Below are positions 15,415 to 23,194 of a stretch of 55,140 nt of DNA, piece after piece. The translations under genes were made by a program, and so were the position numbers. The stretch spans positions 1 through 55,140 of the forward strand of contig JAAYBF010000036.1 of NCBI GenBank assembly GCA_012718975.1. Direction: 5' to 3'. A model generated the notes under the pieces. The model ran no database searches and was not told where the DNA came from. It saw only the letters and a list, made by a program, of their open reading frames with translations. The stretch is from Solirubrobacterales bacterium (GTDB lineage Bacteria; Actinomycetota; Thermoleophilia; Solirubrobacterales; Thermoleophilaceae). The first letter of the stretch is position 1, and every line of letters starts with the position of its first letter.

Positions 15415-15740
15415 GCGACCGGGGCAGGACCGCCATCGCCTGGCTCCTCGGGTTCGCCGTCGCCGCCGTGCTGTTGGTGTTGCTGTTGGCGGCGCCGGAT
15501 GCGTGGGCGCAGGCGGGCAACGACGTCGGCCGAAACCTCGGCGGTCTGCTGCGCCGCTACGCCGGCCAGATCTACGGGGGGATCGTCGCGATCGTCGCCC
15601 TGATCTTCCTGGTCAACCGCCGCTACACCGACCTGGCGATGTTCCTGCTGGCGGCGGTGCTGGTCGCCTGGATGGTCTTCTCACCCGATCAGGTTGCCCG
15701 CGCCGCGCGCGGTATCGGCCGCGAGGTGCTGGGCGGATGA
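15411..15740 (+). CDS. Small two-helix membrane protein, VirB2/pilin-like, 109 aa
   Basis: The ATG at 15411 overlaps the previous stop. A first hydrophobic segment ('AIAWLLGFAVAAVLLVLLLAAPDAWA', about 8-33) could be a signal peptide cleaved after AWA. It is followed by an amphipathic stretch ('GNDVGRNLGGLLRRYAGQIYGG') and two further helices ('GIVAIVALIFLVN' and 'LAMFLLAAVLVAWMVFS'). Small size, signal-like start and two helices resemble VirB2/TrbC prepilins or TcpD-type subunits. The position between a VirB8-like and a TcpE-like gene supports a transfer-channel role. It overlaps the next gene by 4 bp. Confidence 0.72.
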   Translation: MSDRGRTAIAWLLGFAVAAVLLVLLLAAPDAWAQAGNDVGRNLGGLLRRYAGQIYGGIVAIVALIFLVNRRYTDLAMFLLAAVLVAWMVFSPDQVARAARGIGREVLGG

Positions 15741-16429
15741 CCTCGGTCAGCGACAGGGCGCCGGTCCGCTCCTACCAGCGGATCTTCCGTCCCGAGCGGC
15801 GGATCTACCAGGTAGAGGGCCACCGCCTCCCCGTCCCAGGCGGGGTGCCGCTTAGGTGGGTCGGCTACTTCCTCGCCTCCCTGCTCGCGGTCATCGCGCT
15901 TTCGGGCCGCTCCCCGCTGGTCGCAGCCCTCGCCGCCGCGGTCGCGGCTGGCGGTGGCTGGGTGGCGGGCCGCGCGCCAGGGGCGCTCGCGGCCGGCTCT
16001 GCGGCGTTCGTCGCGGCGCAGCTGGTGGGGTTGGTGTTGTCGGGGTTGGACTGGCCGTTGCGGCTGGCGATCGTCCCGGCGCTGTTGGCGACCGTCGGGA
16101 CGCAGGCCACGCCGGACGGGCGTGTCGCGCACCGCTACGCCATCTCCTGGCTCGCACTCCAACTGCGCCCCGCAAGGCGGTCGCTCGGCCGGCCGCTACC
16201 ACCCTCGGGCGAGACGCGCCGCCGGCCCGCCGCGGTGTGGGTGGCCGGCGACTCGTCCGGTTCTCTGCGGCGCGGACGGGTCACCGGCCCCGCCCGCGTG
16301 ACGTTCGCCGCGCCGCTTGCGGTCCGTCGTCGCGGACGGCGGCTCGTCGCCACTCCAACCACCCAGCCGGAGTCGGTCGCCGCCGGTGTCGATCTCGCGG
16401 CCGGCGAGCGGCTGGAGGTCCGGCCATGA
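15737..16429 (+). CDS. Conjugal transfer membrane protein, TcpE-like, 230 aa
   Basis: The ATG at 15737 overlaps the preceding TGA; the longer open frame from 15161 is antisense-style shadow. After a basic lead ('RSYQRIFRPERRIYQVEGHRLPVPGGVPLRWVGYF') come three or four hydrophobic helices (about 43-130) and a soluble tail. 'YRRIFRPERRIYRIEG-x-LPIPGGVPLR' is the hallmark start of actinobacterial TcpE-like proteins, the small membrane partner of the VirB4-like ATPase in ICEBs1/pCW3-type machines. The tail (140-230) is basic and of unknown fold. The stop overlaps the VirB4 start (ATGA). Confidence 0.8.
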   Translation: MTSVSDRAPVRSYQRIFRPERRIYQVEGHRLPVPGGVPLRWVGYFLASLLAVIALSGRSPLVAALAAAVAAGGGWVAGRAPGALAAGSAAFVAAQLVGLVLSGLDWPLRLAIVPALLATVGTQATPDGRVAHRYAISWLALQLRPARRSLGRPLPPSGETRRRPAAVWVAGDSSGSLRRGRVTGPARVTFAAPLAVRRRGRRLVATPTTQPESVAAGVDLAAGERLEVRP

Positions 16430-18888
16430 CCCCCGCCGGGTTTCGGCTGCGGTTCGCCCGCCGCAATGTCCTGATCGGCCCGGGCGGCGAGGCGGCGGCG
16501 CTCTATCGGCTGGGGATGGTCGCCTATCCGTTCCTCGCCGCCGGCGAGAAGTGGCGGTGGCTGCGCACCCTCGAGCGGCTCGCGACGACCGTCGCCGCCG
16601 ACTTCAGCCTCTACCGCGTCAACCGCGCCTACCCGGCCGGCCGCTACCTCCCCGACACCCTCGGCCTGTTCGACCCCCGCGGCCAAGACCGCGAGGCGTT
16701 CACCGATTACCTGACGGGTCACGAGCAGCGCCTCGCCGAGCTGGCTTCCCACCTTCCTGAGGTGTTTCTCGCCGTCGCGCTCGACACCGAGCAGCAGCCG
16801 GCCGGGGGCCGGCCGGGCAGCGGGCTGCTGCGTTCGGTCGATCGCGCGCGCCGCAGGGTCGAGGACCTTGCCGGCGTCGGGGCCGCCCAGCCGATCCCGG
16901 GCCGGGAGCTCGAGGCGCTGGCCGTGGCCGAGCAGCGCACCTACGACCGCCTCGCCGGGGTCATCGCCTGCCAGCGCGCCACGACGACGGACCTGCGGTG
17001 GCTGATCGAGCGAACAGAGCTGCGCGGGATCTCCGATCCCGACCGCCAGACGGGTTGGGAGCCCGACGCGCTGGTCGTCGAGGCCCCGGACGGCCATCTC
17101 GCCTACGAGCCGCTCGGCTGCGATCTGTGGCGGCTCTGCAACGCCCCCATCCGGGAGCCGCGCCGCGGGCCCGCCCGACTGGTCGTCGAGTCAGAGCACG
17201 GCGACTCCCACCAAGCCCTGCTCGCGCTCGGCGCGCTCGCGGACGCGCCGGAGTTCCCCGGCGCGGGGGCGGAGCTGCTGTTCGCGCCGTTGGAGGCCGT
17301 CGACTTCCCCGTCGACGCTGTCCTGCACGCCCGCTGGATCGGGAACCGCCAGGCGCTGTCGCAGGTGCGCAAGCGGATCACCGACGTCGACCAGGTCTTC
17401 CGCGACCAGACCGAGGGCACCACCGCCGGCGCCGGCTACGCCGCTGAGGAGGACCGCATCCTCGCCCGCGAGTACGAGGCGATCCTGCAGTCCTCCGCCC
17501 ACCCGCCGATGCTCTACGCGACGGTCGGCCTCGCCGTCGGCGCCCCCGACGACGACGAGCTAGAGCGCCGCGTCACAGCGCTGCGCGACGAGTACGGCGA
17601 CGTCGAGCTGCACCGCCCCCGCGGCCTTCAAGAGCGGCTCTACCTCGACCACCTCCCCGCCCCGGGCGGAACCGCGGTTGGCGACTACACAGGCCAGCTG
17701 ACGGTCGAGCAGTTCGGCGCCCTGATGCCGGTTGGGACACAGCGGTTGGGGTCAGGGCGGGGGATCTATCTCGGCGTGACCGGCGGCGGCCGCGGCCGGC
17801 CGGTCCGCTACGACGCCACCGCCCCCTCACGCGAGGCGAGAACGTCAGCGGTGCTGTTGGCCGGGACCCTTGGTTCGGGGAAGACGGTCGCGGCAGAGGT
17901 GATCGCCTACGCCGCCGAGCGCCGCGGCAGCCAGGTCATCGACTTCGACCCCAAGCCCGACCACGGCTTCGAACAAGTCCCGGCGCTCGCAGGCCGGGTG
18001 TCGGTCCTCGAGCTTTCCGGCGCCAGCGAGCACCGTGGCCGGCTCGATCCGCTGGCGATCGGGTTGGAGGACCTGCGCGAGGACCTCGCCGCCTCCTACT
18101 ACCTCGACCTGCTCCGCGACCCGCCGCCGGCGTGGGAGAACCAGATCCAGCGGGCGGTCCGCGACCTCGTCAGAGACGGCCAGCACAGCTCGCTGGCGAT
18201 CATCGACCGCCTCCGCCAAACCGGCGACCGCGCGGCCGGCGAGGCGGCCGACGCGCTGGAGGTCGTCGCCGACTTCGGGTTGGCCCGCCTCGGCTTCGGC
18301 GACGGCACCACCACCGACCAGGACTCAGGTCAGGGGGTGGCGGTGACGACGATCCGCACCCCCGGCCTCACCCTCCCCGACCCGAGGGCGTCGCGGGAGA
18401 CCTATACGCGGGCGGAGCGGGTGTCGGTCGCGACGCTCTCTTTGGTGACGGCGTTCGCGATGCGGCTGGTCACCCGCGACCGCACCCGCCACAAGGTCGT
18501 CCTGCTCGACGAGGCCTGGTTCCTGCTCTCCACCAGCCAGGGCCTCGCGCTCATCAACCGGCTAGTTCGCCTCGCCCGCGCCTACAACGCCACCGTCCTG
18601 CTCGCCACCCAAAGGTTGCAGGACCTCGGCGACCTCTCCGATCTGATCGGCACCTACCTGATCTTCGGGCAGGAGTCCGACCAGGAGGCCCGCCGCGCGC
18701 TGGAGCTGATCGGCCGCGACCCCGACGACCCCGCGCTGGTCGCCCGCATCCGCGGCTACCGCAAAGGGCGGTGTCTGATGCGCGACCTCGACGGAAGGGT
18801 CGGCGAGCTCCAGATCGACCCCGTCTACGGCGACCTCCTCCAAGCGTTCGACACGACCCCCGCCGACCAGGCCGGAGCGGGCCGATGA
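16426..18888 (+). CDS. VirB4/TcpF-type conjugation ATPase, 820 aa
   Basis: This is the motor ATPase that powers assembly of the transfer channel. Walker A is 'GTLGSGKT' (480-487), Walker B 'VVLLDEAW' (691-698), with 'LLATQRLQDL' beyond it as the usual sensor region. The first 430 residues form the N-terminal VirB4-type domain that contacts the membrane complex ('VNRAYPAGRY', 'RWIGNRQALSQVRKRI'). It has no membrane helix of its own, consistent with recruitment by the TcpE-like neighbour. ATG 16426 follows GGAGGT and overlaps the upstream stop. The codon pattern is extremely GC-rich, like the rest of the operon and unlike the flanking defence genes. Confidence 0.9.
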   Translation: MTPAGFRLRFARRNVLIGPGGEAAALYRLGMVAYPFLAAGEKWRWLRTLERLATTVAADFSLYRVNRAYPAGRYLPDTLGLFDPRGQDREAFTDYLTGHEQRLAELASHLPEVFLAVALDTEQQPAGGRPGSGLLRSVDRARRRVEDLAGVGAAQPIPGRELEALAVAEQRTYDRLAGVIACQRATTTDLRWLIERTELRGISDPDRQTGWEPDALVVEAPDGHLAYEPLGCDLWRLCNAPIREPRRGPARLVVESEHGDSHQALLALGALADAPEFPGAGAELLFAPLEAVDFPVDAVLHARWIGNRQALSQVRKRITDVDQVFRDQTEGTTAGAGYAAEEDRILAREYEAILQSSAHPPMLYATVGLAVGAPDDDELERRVTALRDEYGDVELHRPRGLQERLYLDHLPAPGGTAVGDYTGQLTVEQFGALMPVGTQRLGSGRGIYLGVTGGGRGRPVRYDATAPSREARTSAVLLAGTLGSGKTVAAEVIAYAAERRGSQVIDFDPKPDHGFEQVPALAGRVSVLELSGASEHRGRLDPLAIGLEDLREDLAASYYLDLLRDPPPAWENQIQRAVRDLVRDGQHSSLAIIDRLRQTGDRAAGEAADALEVVADFGLARLGFGDGTTTDQDSGQGVAVTTIRTPGLTLPDPRASRETYTRAERVSVATLSLVTAFAMRLVTRDRTRHKVVLLDEAWFLLSTSQGLALINRLVRLARAYNATVLLATQRLQDLGDLSDLIGTYLIFGQESDQEARRALELIGRDPDDPALVARIRGYRKGRCLMRDLDGRVGELQIDPVYGDLLQAFDTTPADQAGAGR

Positions 18889-21200
18889 CCGGCCGCCGGT
18901 CGACAGCACGGGGTGCTGTGGTCCGCGCCGGCCTCGCCGGAGCGGCGGGCTGGCGGCGGCTGGTCGCGCTGGTCGGTGTCGCCGTGCTCGCGGTCCTTGC
19001 CGCGCCGGGCGTGGTGGCCGCGACCGATGTGTTCTCGAACGTCGGGCCGGCGTCGCAGGTCCGCGGGAGCTCGTTGATGGACGCCTACCCGCTCAGCCAC
19101 TACGCGCTGGACATCCACTTCAAGGCGGTCGACGCCGGGGTGCTCAGCGGGGTGGACATGAGCGGGCTGGCGCCGACGATCGCCTGGTTCCTCGCCTCGC
19201 TGGTGTGGGAGCTGACGGCGTTCGTCGCGAAGGCGACAATCACGCTGTTCACGTTTGCGTTCTCGCTCGACCTCGTCGGCGACGGATCCCGCACATCAGG
19301 CGCCCTTGCCCCAGTCTCAGATGCGGTCCGGTCGATCTACCGGACCGTGTTCGGCGGACCGTGGCTCACCGCCGCCGTTGCGGTCACGGGGATTTGGGCG
19401 ATGTGGCAGGCGCTGGTTCGCCGCCGCTACACAGAGACCGCCGGCGCGCTCGCCGTCTCCTTGGGGTTCCTGGTGATCGCGTTGGCGTTCGTCACCCAGC
19501 CCGAGCGGACGATCGGCCAAGCGTCGAAGTGGACCAACGACCTCTCCGCCGCGTTCCTCTCGATCTCCTCCCAAGGCTCAATAGGGAATCCGGAGCGGGC
19601 GAAGCGCGAGGCCGCCGACCAGCTGTTCGAGGTGCTGGTCCACGACCCCTGGGTCGTGCTGCAGTTCGGCGGCCTCGAGCACTGCGTCAAAGCAGGAACC
19701 GAGGGCGACGACGACCCCGTCTCGGTCCCCGTCCGACCCCTCTCCCCAAGCCCGGCCCGCGACGCCGCGCTCGCCCGCCGGCTCGCCAGCGCGGAGCAGG
19801 TCCGTGGCGACGGGAAGGTGTGCGTCAACAACGCCAACAGGTACGCGCACCGGTTCCTCAAGCACCGGCCGCACTCCGACGAGCGCCGCGACCACTACGA
19901 GGCGCTGCGCGACGGCGACACCGGCAAAGCCCCCGACTCCGACCGCGACGGCTACAGCCTCTCCGGCATCGACCGCCCCGCCGCCGAGGCGATGGGCAAG
20001 ACCGGCCAATACCAGCGCCTGCTCCTCGCCCTGGTGATCCTGGCCGGGGAGATCGGGATCTTCGCGCTGCTCGGATCGCTCGCGGTCGCGGTCGTGATGG
20101 CGCAGGTGCTCGTCCTGCTGCTGTTGGCGTTCGCGCCGGTCGCGCTTGTCGCCGGGGTCATTCCCGGTCGCGGCCACGACTTCTTCAAAGCCTGGCTCGC
20201 CAGGTTGGCCGGCTTCCTCGCCCGCAAGGCCGTCTACTCGCTGGTCCTCGCGACCCTCCTCGCCGTCGCATCCGCGGTCGCGGACGCGACGTCGAACCTC
20301 GGCTGGCTTATGGCTTTCGGCCTCCAGGCCGCGTTCTTCTGGACCGTCTTCCTCTTTCGCCGCCAGCTCGCCGGCCAAGCCACCGGCCTGCTCGCCGGCC
20401 CCAACGCCGCCTCGCATGACAGCAGCCCGGCCCGTCTCGCGTCGGTCTACGCCGCGGCGCACATCGCCGCCCGCGCGGTCACCCGCACCACCCAAACCCT
20501 GCGCCGCCCCAACCCGTCCGACAACAAACTCGCCGCCAGCCCGGCTGTCGCCACACCGCCCGAGATCGACGAGACCGCCGGCCCCGACCCGCGCCGTGGC
20601 AGCAACCGGCCCGACAGCGAGAGCAAGGCGCCGAGCCCCACGCCCGGCGCCGGCCCAGGCGCCAGTGCCTCGACCCGCCACGCCGACGACGGACCCCCAG
20701 CGGCGCTGTTGCCGACGACGGATGAGAGATCGGACGCTGGCGGGACCGGCGCCGACCTCGACCGCGAGGGAGAGGACACAGACGCCCCACCGCGCCGCGA
20801 CACCGCGGGCGACAGCGGACCGCCGTCCGAGCCTCCCGCCGGCGACGCGACGCAGCCGGTGCGTGATCGCGCCGCGCCGTCGCCCCTGCCGCCCGTAGAT
20901 CGAGATCGCGGCGAGCGGCCGACACCGGCTCCCGGCGCGCCGATCGACGAGGCGACACCGCAGCGGGACGGCGGCGGTGACGGGACGAGTCCGCTCGCGG
21001 CCGATCTGCGCGCCGACCTCGACCGCGCCCGGCCGAAGGTCGACCCGGCTGAGGCGGTCCCGCCGCCGCTCCCGCCCGAGGACGGCGCGAGCCGGCCTGA
21101 GAGTCCGCGCGGACCGCTGCCGGCACCGCCCGGACCGCCGCCCCGCCGCAGAACAGACGACGGCGGCGGCGACTCCGGTCCCGGGGAGAAGCGGTGGTGA
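18885..21200 (+). CDS. Polytopic VirB6/TcpH-like channel protein with long disordered tail, 771 aa
   Basis: ATG 18885 overlaps the VirB4 stop. A signal-like helix (about 25-47) is followed by an extracytoplasmic loop, then helices near 100-130, 165-215 and, after a charged loop of about 150 residues, a dense set at about 380-500 ('LLLALVILAGEIGIFALLGSLAVAVVMAQVLVLLLLAFAPVALVAG...', 'LGWLMAFGLQAAFFWTVFLFRRQ'). The last 260 residues are Pro/Asp/Arg-rich and disordered. One large polytopic protein with a hydrophilic tail after VirB4 is the usual place and form of VirB6/TcpH. It would form the inner-membrane pore through which DNA passes. Confidence 0.8.
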   Translation: MTGRRSTARGAVVRAGLAGAAGWRRLVALVGVAVLAVLAAPGVVAATDVFSNVGPASQVRGSSLMDAYPLSHYALDIHFKAVDAGVLSGVDMSGLAPTIAWFLASLVWELTAFVAKATITLFTFAFSLDLVGDGSRTSGALAPVSDAVRSIYRTVFGGPWLTAAVAVTGIWAMWQALVRRRYTETAGALAVSLGFLVIALAFVTQPERTIGQASKWTNDLSAAFLSISSQGSIGNPERAKREAADQLFEVLVHDPWVVLQFGGLEHCVKAGTEGDDDPVSVPVRPLSPSPARDAALARRLASAEQVRGDGKVCVNNANRYAHRFLKHRPHSDERRDHYEALRDGDTGKAPDSDRDGYSLSGIDRPAAEAMGKTGQYQRLLLALVILAGEIGIFALLGSLAVAVVMAQVLVLLLLAFAPVALVAGVIPGRGHDFFKAWLARLAGFLARKAVYSLVLATLLAVASAVADATSNLGWLMAFGLQAAFFWTVFLFRRQLAGQATGLLAGPNAASHDSSPARLASVYAAAHIAARAVTRTTQTLRRPNPSDNKLAASPAVATPPEIDETAGPDPRRGSNRPDSESKAPSPTPGAGPGASASTRHADDGPPAALLPTTDERSDAGGTGADLDREGEDTDAPPRRDTAGDSGPPSEPPAGDATQPVRDRAAPSPLPPVDRDRGERPTPAPGAPIDEATPQRDGGGDGTSPLAADLRADLDRARPKVDPAEAVPPPLPPEDGASRPESPRGPLPAPPGPPPRRRTDDGGGDSGPGEKRW

Positions 21201-21733
21201 TCGCCCGTCTGCGCGCGCTGGCCGACCGGCCGCTCACAGACCGCGACCGCAGCCGCGCGTTCACCGCCGCGACCGTGGTCCTGATCGCCGCCGCCGGCCT
21301 GCTCACCCTCACCGCCAGCCGGCCAGACCACCACCGGCCCGCGCCCCCAGCTGGTCGCGGCGTCCAAGCCGGCGACGTCAGCCACCGCGATCGCCACACG
21401 GTGCCGGTTGGTCCGCCGCCGGAGGTCATCGCGGCCGCGTGCCGGTTCACCGTCGGCTACCTCGCCCACCTCTACCGCGGACGGCCCGTCGGCTCGATCC
21501 CCGCCACGACCGCGGCGGTCCGTCGCGGCCTTGCGGCGCGGCCGTTGCGGGTGCCGGCGGCGATGCGCGCCCGCCACCCCAGGATCGTCGGGACCGACGG
21601 CCACCGCCCGCCCCGCCATCGGGGCTGGGTGGTCGGCGTCGAGGTCGCCGACGGCGGCCCCGCCACCTACCGGCTCGAGCTCCTCATCACCGACCGGCCA
21701 CCCGTCCGCGTCACGCGGCTGATTGAGGACTGA
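21197..21733 (+). CDS. Membrane-anchored transfer-operon protein of unknown function, about 178 aa
   Basis: Start GTG 21197 overlaps the previous TGA (GTGA); a GTG three bases earlier is equally open. There is one hydrophobic helix near residues 24-42 ('AFTAATVVLIAAAGLLTLTA'), then a linker and an extracytoplasmic domain ('PPEVIAAACRFTVGYLAHLYRGRPVGSIPATTAAVRRGLA...GWVVGVEVADGGPATYRLELLITDRPPVRVTRL'). The final part looks like an NTF2-like or small beta domain, as in other accessory VirB8-like conjugation proteins. Position between the VirB6-like and hydrolase genes implies a channel-scaffold role, but the family is not recognised. Confidence 0.7.
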   Translation: MIARLRALADRPLTDRDRSRAFTAATVVLIAAAGLLTLTASRPDHHRPAPPAGRGVQAGDVSHRDRHTVPVGPPPEVIAAACRFTVGYLAHLYRGRPVGSIPATTAAVRRGLAARPLRVPAAMRARHPRIVGTDGHRPPRHRGWVVGVEVADGGPATYRLELLITDRPPVRVTRLIED

Positions 21734-21735
21734 CC

Positions 21736-23019
21736 GTGGCCGCCGCCAACACAACGACACCGCGACGCCGGCTCGGGCGGCTCGTCTGGGTCGCGCCGAC
21801 CGCGCTGTTGGGGCTGGTGGTCGTGCTCGCGCTGGGCATCGGACTCGCGCTCGGCGGGACCGACCTCGGCTGCATCACCACTGGCAAGCCCGGCGCGGCA
21901 GCAGGCCCGACGCCGACCCGGACGGCTGTTCGCGAGATCCCGGCCGGGCGGTTGCGCCTCTACCAGCAGGCCGGCCGTCGCTATGACATCGACTGGGCGT
22001 TCCTCGCCGCGGTCGCGGCGCAGGAGTGCAACCACGGCCCCTACACCTGCCCCGGCGACAACGGCTACGGCTGCGCGGGGCCGATGCAGATCTCGATGCG
22101 GCGCGGCAGCCCGTGCAGCCCGGCGCCGGACCTGCCGACGCTGTGGGAGCTCTACGGCGTCGACGGAAACCGCGACGGCCGAGTCGACGTCAACGACCCC
22201 GCCGACGCGATCCCCGCCGCCGCGCGCATCCTCCGCGAGGCCAAGGGCGCGCCCCCAACGGGCGGGTCGTATGCCGACTACCGCCAGGCGTCCTGCAACT
22301 ACTACGGCGCCTGCTCGGTCTACGCCGACCAGGTCATGGCTCGGGCGGTGCAGTACGGCTTCCAAGGCCCCGGCAGCCCACCACCAGCCGACCCCGCAGG
22401 AGCCCGACCCGCCCCCGGCCACACCCAGCCCGGCCCCGGCGACGCTGGCGGTGGCGGGTGTGCGGGCGATCGGCCCGAGCAGCTCGGCCGCGGTCCGATC
22501 GGACCCGTGAAGCGTCTCCACAGCCCGCGGCGGTTCGAGCTGCTGCCCGACTCGATCGTCGCGGCGGGGTTCGGGCCGATCCGCTGCGACGCGCGGATCG
22601 TCTCCAACGTCGTCTACCTCGCCCGGCGGTTTCGGATGCTCGTCACCGCCTGCGCCGCAATCCACTCCCTCAACGGCGAGCACCCCCTGGGTGCCGCGAT
22701 CGACACCGTCTCCGCAACCGGCGACTGGCCCGCAACAGTCGAGCGCGCTGCCCGCGCGCTGGGCTGGAAACCCAGCTGCGCCGCCTCCGGTGTCGCGCCG
22801 GCGTGCGCGCGCCCGCCGTTTCGGTTCATCGCCTACAACGGCTACCCCAGCCACGGCGACCCCGCCCACTGCCCGCCACCCGCCTGCCCCGCCCACCTCC
22901 ACCTCTCCTGGAACACCTCCGCCTCCCAAGGCAACCCCGAGAACCAAGCCCGCACAACGCTCTACTCGCCCAGCTGGATCGACGTCTTCACCACCGACGA
23001 AGGGGGCGGGCGTGGCTAG
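21736..23019 (+). CDS. Bifunctional cell-wall hydrolase: lytic transglycosylase-like plus M15-like peptidase, 427 aa
   Basis: An N-terminal membrane helix ('ALLGLVVVLALGIGLALGG') tethers two enzymatic parts. About 75-215 resembles SLT-type transglycosylases ('YDIDWAFLAAVAAQECNHGPY', with the catalytic Glu in 'QEC', then 'GCAGPMQIS' and 'AARILREAKGAP'). About 260-420 carries 'HPLGAAIDTVSATGDWPAT' and 'HLHLSW', the H...D...HxH zinc pattern of M15/VanY-like peptidases. Opening the peptidoglycan for the transfer channel is the usual job of such two-domain VirB1-type enzymes in Gram-positive elements. GTG 21736 starts 2 bp after the previous stop. A Pro/Gly linker with a Cys joins the domains. Confidence 0.85.
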   Translation: MAAANTTTPRRRLGRLVWVAPTALLGLVVVLALGIGLALGGTDLGCITTGKPGAAAGPTPTRTAVREIPAGRLRLYQQAGRRYDIDWAFLAAVAAQECNHGPYTCPGDNGYGCAGPMQISMRRGSPCSPAPDLPTLWELYGVDGNRDGRVDVNDPADAIPAAARILREAKGAPPTGGSYADYRQASCNYYGACSVYADQVMARAVQYGFQGPGSPPPADPAGARPAPGHTQPGPGDAGGGGCAGDRPEQLGRGPIGPVKRLHSPRRFELLPDSIVAAGFGPIRCDARIVSNVVYLARRFRMLVTACAAIHSLNGEHPLGAAIDTVSATGDWPATVERAARALGWKPSCAASGVAPACARPPFRFIAYNGYPSHGDPAHCPPPACPAHLHLSWNTSASQGNPENQARTTLYSPSWIDVFTTDEGGGRG

Positions 23020-23194
23020 CAGGCGGGGGTGTCTCAAGAGTGCGGTTCTGTGGTTGTCGCTGCGGGGCTGTCTGTGGGGATCACTGCACGGCTTCCCGCT
23101 CATTTGCGGATTGGCGGCTGTGCGGCTGGTGGTGCGCGATCGTGGCCGGCTGGCGACGCTGACTTCTAACTCCGAGCCGGGGATCTCCGAGTGA
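23012..23194 (+). CDS. Small hydrophobic protein nested between hydrolase and coupling-protein genes, 60 aa
   Basis: GTG 23012 lies 8 bp before the end of the hydrolase gene, and the TGA at 23192-23194 overlaps the GTG of the coupling protein (GTGA). The frame therefore fits exactly into the translational-coupling pattern of the operon. The product starts 'VASRRGCLKSAVLWLSLRGCL' and has one moderately hydrophobic stretch (about 7-40) and a basic tail. No family is recognised. Its main support is the start/stop overlap at both ends; it may be a small membrane subunit or simply a coupling leader. Confidence 0.5.
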   Translation: MASRRGCLKSAVLWLSLRGCLWGSLHGFPLICGLAAVRLVVRDRGRLATLTSNSEPGISE

